Positions 41,161 to 53,100 of a stretch of 64,000 nucleotides of DNA are shown here, in pieces; position 1 is the stretch's first letter, and every line of letters starts with the position of its first letter. A program made the translations under genes and the position numbers. This DNA comes from Mesostigma viride (Eukaryota; Streptophyta; Mesostigmatophyceae; Mesostigmatales; Mesostigmataceae). Location of the stretch: NCBI GenBank assembly GCA_009746045.1, contig RPFO01000154.1, positions 4,875,137-4,939,136 on the forward strand. Direction: 5' to 3'. Under the pieces are notes generated by a model, which saw nothing but the letters and a program-made list of their open reading frames with translations, had not been told where the DNA came from and made no database searches.

Positions 41161-44100
41161 GTGGGTGTGGGGGGCGGGGGGATGGGGGGGGTTGAACGTG
41201 GGGGTTGAGAGTGGGGGGATGAAGGGGGGGGGAGGGGGGGGGATGGATCTGGGTGGCAAATGCGGGTGGATAGGCGTCAGGGGACAAAAGCGTTTTGGCC
41301 GGGAAGATGAAGGGGGGTGCGCTCATACCACGTCCATGCACGAAGATTTCATCTCACTACAACCCGGCATAAAACAAGGAGTGGGTGTTTGCCTGCCGCC
41401 TCGCCCTACCTGCGTGCACGTCGTGGGATGGGGCGGTGGGCAGCAAGGAAGGGGAAGAAACCAAGGGTGGGTGCACGGGGGGGGCGTGGGAAGGGAACCT
41501 GGGCAGTCGGTTGAACCATCCGTGAGGCATGGCCCCTGCAAGGGTAGCACGGTCTGGGGGATCGCAGCCGGCCCATCGTGGAAAAGCCATGTGGATGGGT
41601 GTGGTCACTCTATGTGGACGGACCTGTGGTAGCACACACGTCCGAGGCGATGCGTTGGAACATGCGCAGGGAGGGGAGCATCTGCGGAGTAGGCGCGCGT
41701 CCCACTCATCGCTTGTCGCGTCCTGTGGCCATGGCCTTTGAGCATGGCTGTCCCTGTCCACACCCCTAATGTCTTTTTCCATTGTCATTTTTGTCATGTT
41801 TCTCGCCTGTATGATTGTCATAATAGCAGATTATCATGTTGTTGTCACCAGCGTAGATGCTGACATTTCTAGTACCTCCTCCCCCTCCCTGCCCCTATCT
41901 CCTCCCTCTCTTTCCGTTTAGTAATTCCCTCTTCCCTTCGCTGCTGCTGTCTCTCCCGTCGCTTGCATCCGCCCATGCCAACCCCCTGGTCCATGGCTCA
42001 CCCTTGCGGTCTCCATCCCATCACCCCCCCCTGCGCCCTTCCTAAACCCACCCTCTTGCCTCCTGTTGGCCATCCCCCCACCCCCCCCCCACCCCCCTCC
42101 CCATGCAGTTACGATGACGGCCGCATCGTCGCGCAGCGCACCTTCCCGCTGGATGACAGGGACACGGCGCTGTCATGCGAGCTCAAGGCGCACGACGCGG
42201 GGCTAGCCATGTTCCAGGAGCTGCTGGACAAGATGCTGGGGGGGGAGGGGCAGGGGGGCTTGGCGGGCCAGGGCGCGGGAGGGCATGAGGGGGAAGGCAA
42301 GGAGGGGGTGGAGGGCAAGGGCGCGGGCGGCCACCGCGTGCTGGCGGGCGTGGAGCAAGACCTGGCCAAGCGCACCTACCATGAGTACTGGCAGCGGCTG
42401 CCGCGCGGCGCGGTGGTCAACTGGGCGGAGCCGGCCCACAAGATATGTGCGCTCGTGCGTGCGCTGGACTACGGGCGTGCCGTCAACCGGCTGGGGGTGG
42501 CCAGGGTACGCGATGAGGGTGCCTGTTGACAGCATCTCTGGCGGGGGAGCCGTGGGGGCCGTGGGGGCAACCAGTTTGTCTGCCCGTTGCTATTGCCGTG
42601 TTGCTGTTACTGCCTGCCTGTGCTGCCACCTTGTCTGGTTACCTCTTAGTTTTTCTAGTTTCTTTGGTTGCCTGCAGAGGGCGCCCCACGCATCAGTTTT
42701 TCCTCAGGGGCCTGCAAGGATTTTACGGTCGATACCCCAACACCCTGCTCACCCTCGAGTCTGGGAACAGTTGGGGGTGGGCCTGTTTTCCATTCATGTG
42801 GAGACGGCGAAACGGCGCACTGACAAGCTGCCCACCTTTCTGGCCCCCTGTTGCGCCTGTGTTCCATGTGCCCACCCTGCAGGTGGCGCTGGCCCCGCAT
42901 GCCCTCTACGCGCTGCTCTCCGCATCCGTTGCTGATGTCAGCGCGGGGCCATCCGAGACGTCAGGCAGCAACCAGTGGACCGCCGCCGGTGCCATGCCAC
43001 ACGGTTCCCACCGCGTTGCTGGCAGTCACGTCACACAGCCCCCCTTGGCCGTAACAGTGGCGACATCCTCCGCGGTCCCTGGCACCATCCTGCGGGTGCG
43101 CGCGGAGGGCGGTGTAGAGGTGATGGCGGGCGACGGCATGTCGCTGGTGCTGCAGCGCGTGCGGGCGCTCAGCTGCTACGCAGCTGAGGTGCCAGCAGCC
43201 ACCGCGGTGGCCGAGTGCGGGCTGAGGGAAGGGGACGTGCTGCCTTCCTTTGCCTGCGACGGCTACGTGGAGGCGTTGCTGCGCGCGGCCAGGGACGAGG
43301 CCTGGTGGGTCAAGAGGCTGGCGCCGGTCACCGAGGCGGTCTGCTGGTACATTGGGCAACCTGTGGAGCAGGACGCGCCGCTGTCGCCGCCATCAGACCC
43401 AGAGGGGTCCTCCGGACGCCACAGCAGGGACAGCTTCTCACCACAGCTGAGCCGGCGGCGCACCACCGTGAGGCGGCTGCTGCGGCAGCACACGGCGCCC
43501 GCGGACAGGCAGGCGGTTGCTGAGCACGCCGAGACGCCCAGTTCCGCCCCGGCCCTGCGAGGGGAAAGAGATGCCGCAGGTGATGCCGCGGGTTTCGACG
43601 GGGCCAGCGCGCGCAACCTGCGACATGGGGGCGGCCTGGGGGGGTCGTTCCGGGCGATTGCGGACGTGGCGGCCGCCAGCGATGCCGGGTCACCGCAACG
43701 GGGCGACCAGGCAAGTCCATCAGCGGCGTCTGACAAGGGGAGTAGCACGGGGCACCACCCGCACGTGATCTTCTGTTGCCCGGTAACCGTGCCAGGTGTC
43801 GACATCAAGTTGTTCGATGGGCGCCCCGCCAACAGTGTGGAGGCGCTTGTGGCGGCATTTGCCACGGTGGTGTTCCGTACGGGCGGCCATGACTGCCTGC
43901 CACGCTTTACGCTGCGCCTAATGGACCGCCGCGTGGCCACGTGGGGGGGGCTGTTCAGCAGCAGCACGCCCCTGGCTGTGGTGTTGCCCTGCCTGCCGGA
44001 TGCCAGCAATAAAGACACGGACGCGAGCAGCCGTGGCGGCAGCATGCATGGTGGTGGTGACGGCGGCGGGGAGGGCAGCCCTGCCGACCTGGACGCCCCC

Positions 44101-47100
44101 TTCACGGCGGTCATGGACTCGTTGCATGCTGAGCTGGCAGCCATCCACAAGCACGGGGGAAGCTTCCCGACCGACATGCTGCTGCGGTACCCTGGCATTG
44201 AGGGGTTTGCGCACCTGACGGTGGGGGTGGAGGTGGTCCTAGTTGACAACAGCGGCGTTGGGGGGGGGGTGACGAGCGGCAGGACCAAGGGGGCGCGGCG
44301 CCGTCCGCCAGCGGGGAGGCCTCACTGGGCCAGGTGCGCGAGGGCGACTCAGGGCAGGTGACCGACTGGGACGTGCTCAACGCGTCGGTGGTGCTCGTTC
44401 TGCACGTAGTGGAGGAGGACGGTGGGGGGGGCTCCCCCTTCACGCGCGTGGAGAGTGCCTGCCTGACCATGTCGGGCCACCGCATGGTCGTCGAGGACAT
44501 GGTGCGGCTGGTCGATGTCTTCCAGGCCGTGCTGGCGGATGTGCTGGCCAGTCGCGGCCGCAAGTCCCCCTGGCTGCTGTCGCTGCTGGGCAAGGGGGAG
44601 CGTGCGAAAATGCTCACCCACTGGGCGCAGAGCGACCTGCAGCAGCCGCACGCGCTGCTGGCAGGGAACAACCACGCGGTAGAGCTTCTGGCGTCGCTAC
44701 CCCGCGAGCCCGCCACGCGCATTACCGACGGCAGCAGGAACGCGGGCGGGGGCGCGGGCATCAACAACAGCAGCTCTAACGCGGGCGCGGTTGCGGGCAT
44801 GAACAACAGCAGCCGTAACTCGGGTGAGGGCGATGGCCTGTCGCCCAGCGCGTCGTCACCGGAATCCAGGGATGCCGAGGCGGCGCTGGCAATAGCGGCG
44901 GCGGCGGCACTGTCACCTAGCGCCAGCTTGGGCACGCACCCCCCCACGCACCTGATCCACGAGGTGATCACGGCATGGGGCGCCCGCACGCCGCACGCAC
45001 GCGCGCTGCTGGACCACGAGGGCGCCTGGCTGACACATGGCGAGCTGAGGGCCCGGGCGCACGCGCTGGCACAGGTGCTGCGGCGACGGGGGCGCGGCGG
45101 CGCCGAGGGCGGCACGGCATCCACCGCCCCCTTCAGCCTGGGCCCCAACGTCCCTGTAGCGCTGGCCATGCACTCCTGCGCCGACTACGTGGTGGCCATG
45201 TTCGCGGTGCTGGCTGCTGGCGCCGCGTTTGTGCCGCTGGACCCGAGCAACCCGATGGACCGCGTGCGCTACATCATCGAGCTATGCGGTGCGCCGCTGG
45301 TGTTGTCCTTGCGACGGCACGAGGCGCTGCTGCGCACCCTAGGTCTCACGTGGGATGGGCCGGGGGGGGGGCGCGAGGAGGGGGGCGGGGGGGGGGCAGC
45401 AGAGGCAGCGCAACAAATGGCTCGCAGCCGCCCCCGGCGGATGCCGATCACGCGGCGCCGCCTGGCCAGGGACCGATGGTGATCTTTATCGACGACATCC
45501 GGCACCTGTGGGAGGTGCGGGTGGGCCCAAATGGCGACACATACCCCCACGACACTCCCGCTCGCGCCGCCACCACCACCACAACCGCCCCTGATGAGGG
45601 GCACAAGCCACCCTTGGACGCGTCGTCGGCCCACTCCCCGCCCTGTTCCCCTCCCCCACCGACATCTGTCACAGCCACAGCGATGCCAGACGAGTCGTTG
45701 CCCCCCCCCTGCGGCCGCGGCCGGATGACCTGGCGTACATCCTGTACACGTCCGGCTCCACGGGGCGGCCCAAGGGGGTGCAGGTGACCCACCGGGGGTT
45801 GGTGCCCCACTTTCTGGACGTGGCGCTTCGGCTTCGCATCACGTCTGCCGACCTTGGCCTGCAGGTGGGTGGCGCCCGGTCTGTCCATGGATGCTCTGTA
45901 CCGAAGTGTTCTCACACGTTGAGCCGTAGGCGGTTGGAAACCCCGATGGGGTGCTGGATGTGCACCTCCACGTCGGGCGTGCGTGGCTGCTGCTGCTTGC
46001 GCAGGGCTGGCAAGGTAAAGACACTGCGCTTGCACGCTTGGTGTAGGCGAGTGCGGGGAAGGCGTCCAGGTGGCGGCCATTCGCGCTGCCGTGTGGCCCA
46101 TGCCTGCGTACGTGCAAGGGTGGTCACATGCCTTTAGCAGCCGGGGGGCGACCCAGCCGTTGGCTACTTTGTGGGGTGTCTGCGGGGCCCCGCTCACTCC
46201 TTGTGCTGGTGGCCGCGTCGCCGCCTCCTGTGGCGGCCGCGTCGCGATGCCCGGGCCCGCTGCGTGCGTGTCGCATCCTGCGCTCGCGCTTGTGGGCACC
46301 GCGCTGGCGAACAGGATATTGCTGGCGTTTGATGGAGGAGGCGCGTGGAGGCGGCGGCATGTCTCCATGACGATGGCCGTGAGCTTGTTGGATGCATGAC
46401 GCGAGTGTGCAGGCTGTGGCTGGCCCCAGCGGACAGGCTGCGTGCCCTGTGCTGTGCGCCCTGTCGCTCTGTGCACGCCCCCACCGATGCTGACTTGTGC
46501 ATATTGAATGTGTGCGGCTGCGGCCACGACCCCCTCTCACCTGCCCCCCCTCCGCCCCCCCCCCGGCAGGCACTCACACACACGTTTGACGGCTCACTGC
46601 TCGAGCTGCTGCTGCCCCTATTCTGCGGCGGCGCCGTCTACCTGGCGCCGCCAAAGTCGCTGTCGGATCCGCAGCTGCTGGCCTACAAGATCGGGTCGCT
46701 GGGCGTCACCTACATGCTGATGGTGCCCAGCGTGCTCACGCTGCTGCTCAACGTGATGGGCCAGCTGCCGCCCTGCCTGCGCAACGTGTTGGTGGGCGGG
46801 GAGGCACTCACCACCGCGCTCATCGACCGGTGCGTCTGTCTGTCATTCTTGCGGCTCACGGTCATACTCACACACCTACGTTTATTCATGTGTCACTGGT
46901 GGCGTACGTGCCGTCGCCGCACCCATGCCTTTGTGCAAGTAGCCTCACCCATGCCCTGCGTGATGTTTTGTGCACTGCCATCCGGTGGCATGGCAAATGC
47001 ATCGTGGCTGGAGGCTGCAGGCGGGAGAGGGTGATGGGTGGCCATGAGGGTGTCGGTGGGGGCTAGGGTGGTGTGGGAGGCTCGTGCTCAGTGTTGAGCA

Positions 47101-50100
47101 TGAAGGATTTATTCCTTGGGAATATTATCACTGCTATCTCGGTCTAGGGAGAATAATCGCGTACAGACACCCGCCCGTAATGGGTGTTGCTATAGGAATA
47201 AACCCAAGGAGGGCGCGTGCTGGAGCGTGCTTGTGTAGCCAATCGTGGTTATTAGGCAGAGAAGTTGCAAGAAAGATGTGGCCCAGTGCCCAAGGCCCTC
47301 CTGGGAGCCTCGATGAAACTTCGGATGGAGCCTGTAAAGGTGGGCAACAGCTTGGTTGGACTGGACTGAGCTGGGCTGCGGTGGCGTAGCGGTGGCGTGC
47401 AGTGCCATGCGGTTGCCCACGGTAGGGTGTGAATGCCTGGGAACCAGCTTGCGCGCTGTGGCTGGCTCGCTCCAGTGACGTACACGTGCAGGTCCCAGTG
47501 GGTATGCTGGCCCTTGCCACCAAATCTATATCCCATCTATACCCTATAGATACCCTATCTATGCCCTATATATACCCTATTGATGCCCTATCTAAACCCT
47601 AGATATTACCTATCTGTATGCTATCTATGCCCTGTTGCTTATCTGTAAGCTATCTAACGCGTGGCACCGCCGTGGCCGCCCTGCGTGCTCCCTCGGCCCC
47701 TGCCCTTTGGGTCCTGCCCCCGGCCCCTGCCGCTGGTGGCCGCAGGTTTGTGGAGCACAGCGGCCCCCACGTGCACCTGCACAACTTCTATGGGCCCACG
47801 GTGCGTGTGCGGCGCGGCCCACCGCTGCCCTCGCTCGCTCGTTTGCCCGTTATGTGTGTTTTGAGGTGCGCATCAAGGGCCTGCATGTTCGCTCGTCGGT
47901 GTGCACGGCCTGAAAAAATAGCCTTGCTTTTTTCTTTTCTTTTGATATGGGAGGACAGGATGCGCCCGTCAGGCCGTACAGAGCAGATTCGTGTACCCCT
48001 GGCGGACATCTTGCTTGCGGTGGCCAGATATACAGCACCCATTGGTGCGTATGACAAGCAATAATGCTAGCCAGGGCCGGGCGTGCACTTCGGATGTGCT
48101 GGAGGCTGGCATGCCCATGGGCGTGTGCAACTATTGTTGCGGGTGTTGCGGGCCTCGGCGCCCAACTCCCTGATGCTGCGGTGCCTAACCTTTTGTCTTT
48201 TGTGCAGTTGTTGCCAGGCCTATTGCCTGGCCCAGGATGCTGAAATACAAATCTTTCAATGCTAGTATTGCTATAACATCAGTAGGTGTGGCCTCCATTA
48301 GCACCACCCATACCACTAATCCTACTAGTATTGATACAACTGTACAACAACACGGCTGCGGTGTGCCGGTGGTTTCTGGCTGCGGCGCGCCATCCTGTCA
48401 TGCACCCTCTCAACGACGGCGCCCGGGAAGAGAGTAACGCCCATGCTGGCACGCGTAACCCTGGTCCCCGCCGCCTGCCCGCTTCGCATTGTGTGCTGTA
48501 ACCCACCCCCGCTGATGCATGCTTTGTACCCAGCCCCTGCACGCAGGCTTGGCACGGCACCACCGCAACCACTGCGGCCATCATCTTATCTCCACCGCCA
48601 CCACCATCTGTTGTGTGTGTACGTGTGTGTGCGTCTCCTTGTGGTCAGGAGACGACCATCTTCTCCACCGCCGCGTACGACGTGGACGCCTTTGTCTGCA
48701 AAGGGGCCACCGCGGACATCGGGCAACCCGTACTGGGCGACACGGTCTACGTGGTCGACCGCAACCTGCAGCTGCTGCCCGTGGGCGTGCCGGGGGAGCT
48801 GCTCATCGGCGGCGTGGGCGTGGCCAGGGGTTATCACCTGGCGCCAGGGACCGGCCGGTCCCAGTCGGCGCGCTTCATCCCCGACCCGTTCTGGGCGGAG
48901 GTATGCGCGCCGCCGCCGCCCTCCACCTCGCACATTGCAGCGTCCACCATGCCTGCCAGCTGGCGCAGGCAGGGCCGTGACTCCAGCGGTGCAGACATGC
49001 TGTTCTCGCCACTGTCCTCGGTGCACGGGCCTGTGCTGTCGCCGGGGCTGTCCCTGTTCGGGTGTTTCCGCGGCGACGGGCGCTGCTTCCGTAGTGGTGA
49101 CTTGGTAGCGTGGAACAGCAACGCCACCATCCAGTACGTGGGCCGCATCGACACAATGGTCAAAGTGCGGGGCTACCGCATCGAGCTGGGGGAGATCGAG
49201 CAGGTGCTGCTCAAGGTGAGGACACTGTAGCACTTTAGTGACCGTTGTTGGGGTCCATGGAATCGGCCAGTAGGCAGAGGGCTGTGCGTGCCAAGGTGAC
49301 TTGCTTGGGGCTCTTCATGCAGCGGTGGTTCATGCACCGCCACCGCTCCATGCATGTGCCTGTGTCGGGAGAGCGTTGGCCACTGCTCCCACGTTGGTCC
49401 GCTGCTGCCATCCCGCCCTGAGCATCTCCCTTGTTCTGCTTTGTGAGTGGTGGGCCATTCCATGTGTGTTGCCCCTCACCCACCCCTGTTTAGCCCGTGC
49501 CTTATGCATGTGCCCTTTCTCACCCCCCCCCCCCCTATGTCGCTGCCTGTTGATCAAATAACCCCACCCATGTCGCTGCCTGCTGACCACCCCCCCCCTT
49601 TGTCGCTGCCAATTGCTCAAACCCACCCACCCATGTCGCTGCCAGTTGCTCAACCCCCCCCCCCCATGTCGCTGCATGCTGATCAACCCCCCCCCCTCAT
49701 GTCGCTGTTTGTTTATCAAACCCCCCTCCCCCCATGTCGCTGCCTATTGATCACCCACCCACCCATGTCGCTGCATGCTGATCAACACCCCCCCCTCATG
49801 TCGCTGTTTGTTTATCAAACCCCCCTCCCCCCATGTCGCTGCCTATTGATCACCCATCCACCCATGTCGCTGCATGCTGATCAACACCCCCCCCCTCATG
49901 GCGCTGTTTGTTTATCAAACCCACCCCCCCACGTCGCTGCCTATTGATCACCCATCCACCCATGTCGCTGCATGCTGATCAACACCCCCCCCTCATGTCG
50001 CTGTTTGTTTATCAAACCCCCCTCCCCCCATGTCGCTGCCTATTGATCACCCATCCACCCATGTCGCTGCATGCTGATCAACACCCCCCCCTCATGTCGC

Positions 50101-53100
50101 TGTTTGTTTATCAAACCCACCCCCCACGTCGCTGCCTATTGATCACCCATCCACCCATGTCGCTGCATGCTGATCAACACCCCTCCCCTCATGTCGCTGT
50201 TTGTTTATCAAACCCCCCTCCCCCCATGTCGCTGCCTATTGATCACCCACCCACCCATGTCGCTGCATGCTGATCAACACCCCCCCCTCATGTCGCTGTT
50301 TGTTTATCAAACCCCCCTCCCCCCATGTCGCTGCCTATTGATCACCCATCCACCCATGTCGCTGCATGCTGATCAACACCCCCCCCTCATGTCGCTGTTT
50401 GTTTATCAAACCCACCCCCCCACGTCGCTGCCTATTGATCACCCACCCACCCATGTCGCTGCATGCTGATCAACACCCCCCCCTCATGTCGCTGTTTGTT
50501 TATCAAACCCCCCTCCCCCCATGTCGCTGCCTATTGATCACCCATCCACCCATGTCGCTGCATGCTGATCAACACCCCCCCCTCATGGCGCTGTTTGTTT
50601 ATCAAACCCACCCCCCACGTCGCTGCCTATTGATCACCCACCCACCCATGTCGCTGCATGCTGATCAACACCCCCCCCTCATGTCGCTGTTTGTTTATCA
50701 AACCCCCTCCCCCCATGTCGCTGCCTATTGATCACCCATCCACCAATGTCGTTGTGTGCTGATCAACCCCCCTTTATGGCACTGCCTGGGCCTGTGCACG
50801 CGTGCAGGTGCCCGGCGTGCACGCGGCGGTGGTCGCAGTCCACGAGGAGAAGAACGGCACAAAGCACCTCGTGGCCTTCGTGGCGCCAGACGCAGGCATC
50901 CATCCGCGCAAGCTGCAGTCCACCTGCGCGTCCCACCTGCCCTACTACATGGTCCCTGGCTACTACACCGCCATGGCGGAGCTTCCCGTGACGGCCGCTG
51001 GCAAGGCCGACCGTTCCTACCTGGGAAATCTGCCGCTGCCCATCGGCCAGCGGGGCTCGGGCAAGGAGGCCACGGCGCGCGCAAAGGCAGCGGGGAGTAA
51101 ATTGGAGGGGGGCGCGCCAGCCAGCAAATTAGAGCTCAAGGTGGGTGGCTATCATTTGTTAGCGTAGTCGTGTTTGTTATGAGCTGCTGTGTACTAGGCT
51201 TGCTGCGCAGGTATGCGCTGCGCCTCCCTGGATGCCAGTGGCCAGGGACACCCTGCGTGTATACTGTAGGCCACCGCCCTGTAGCTTGGCCAAGGGCTCG
51301 TGCGTGCCCCGGTGCGCGGACCAGGCAGGTCACCGCCTCCTCCCGGCCACATCCCACCCACAACCGTTCCCCCACCCCCACCCGTTCCACCCCACCCCAC
51401 AGATCATACGCGCGATGAAGGTGGTGCTTCAGGTACCCGAGGGCACGGACGTGTCGCCTGAGGACTCCTTCTTTGAGCTGGGCGCCGACTCGCTGATGGT
51501 GGCACGGCTGGTGGCGGAGATGCGGGACATTGCGCGCGGCAGCATCAGCGTGGTGGACGTTTTTCGCAACCCGAGCGCGCGCCAGCTGGCAGAGGCCGCG
51601 CTGCGCAACAGCGGCGGCAAATTTATGACGACCAAGCAGGTGGGCATGTGCATAACCACCGCCCATGGGAGCACATGGGCGGGTGGCGGTTCATTTCAGG
51701 GCCTGTTGCCGCTGGGCAATAGGAGCCTGGTGGTGTTGTGGTCAAGGGGCACGGGTGAAATGTCCGTCCCGCGAGGCAGTCCGGCATGGCTTTGAGGGGG
51801 GTATCAATTCTCCAAGTGTGGGTACGGAACAGCTGTATAACTCGGTCATGGTGGCCGTTCCTTTCCCCCCCCCATCGCTCCCGGCTCCCAACGGAACGGC
51901 GTGCGGATGATGTGTGCAGCACTCTCGTTGTGCGACCACCCCCCAAGCCTCCCCCTGTCCCCGTCACACCCTGCTTGGGGTGGTATGCGGCGCCACCACC
52001 CACCTTGCCGTGGCTAGCAGGCCAGCGCGCCCACCGTGGGTTGCGCACGCGCACATGATCACATCATGCAGTTGCCTCCGGTTGCATGGGCAGTGGCATG
52101 TGGGCCTTGTCTGGTTGCAGGGCCAGGGCACACCCGGCCACTGACCGATGCACATGCCTCTTTGCTATTGATTGCGCGTGCCATTTTGCTGGTGGCGTAT
52201 GCTTCGCCTTGCTGAGGGATATGCTCTTTCCGCATAGACTTTTCCACACATACACACACACTCACCCCCTGCCCTTGACTCCCCCCCCCCCTGCGTGCCA
52301 CCCCCCAGCTGAGCAAGACGCTCTCGCAGCGATTCCCTAGCCCCAACGCCAGCCTGCGGACCCCGAAGTGGCTGATCGAGGGGGGCTTTCGCCCCGTGTT
52401 GCTCACCCACACGGTCACGCGCCACGGCCACGGGGCCATTGGCGTGTTTGGCCGGCTGGCCCGCGCATGGCACAGAAAGGGCAGGGAGGGCAGGGATGTC
52501 GGCAAAGGGGGGGGGGGACAGACGGGGGGGGGGCGGCTGGCCGCATGTGGACGGGGAGCAAGGGTTTGGGCCGCTACAAATTGAGCGTGGCTTAGGGGGC
52601 GATCCCGCGCATGCATCGCAGTCGGGCGACCACCCAAGGGGGGAGGACTCCAGGTCCTCGCATACGTCAGGGGGGAGGACTCCAGGTCCTCGCATACGTC
52701 CATTCCCCCGCCGCCCCTCGGCCGCTCCTCGCGCCCCACGTGGTGCTCCTGCAGTTGCTGTCACTCTTCCTCAAGGCCTACGTGCTTTTGGGCAGCGCGG
52801 GGCTGGGGGCGGCCATCGTGGTCTACGCACAGGACCGGTGGGGGGACGGCGCAGCGCTGCTGGCGCTCCCCGTGGCATTGCCCGCGTTCGGCGTCGCCCA
52901 CACCGCCCTGGTGGTGGCGCTCAAGTGGCTGATACTCGGGCGCCAGCGTCCGGGCATCATGAGCCTGTGGTCCCTGGAGCACCTGCGCTGGCTGGCCGTG
53001 CGCTCCTTGGCCCAGTCCCTGGGCGACTACGTCCTCTTCTGCGTGGCGGGCACACCGCTCATGGCCCTCTACCTGCGGGCGATGGGCGCGCGCGTGGGGC

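Noticed and set aside
43263-44288. Minus-strand ORF of 341 codons opposite synthetase exon 3
   Set aside because: Antisense shadow; the plus strand carries the domain-bearing frame and in-phase splice sites.
49447-50731. MSLPxDHPP-type repeat ORFs
   Set aside because: They lie in a GT-AG intron of the synthetase and are translations of the minisatellite.
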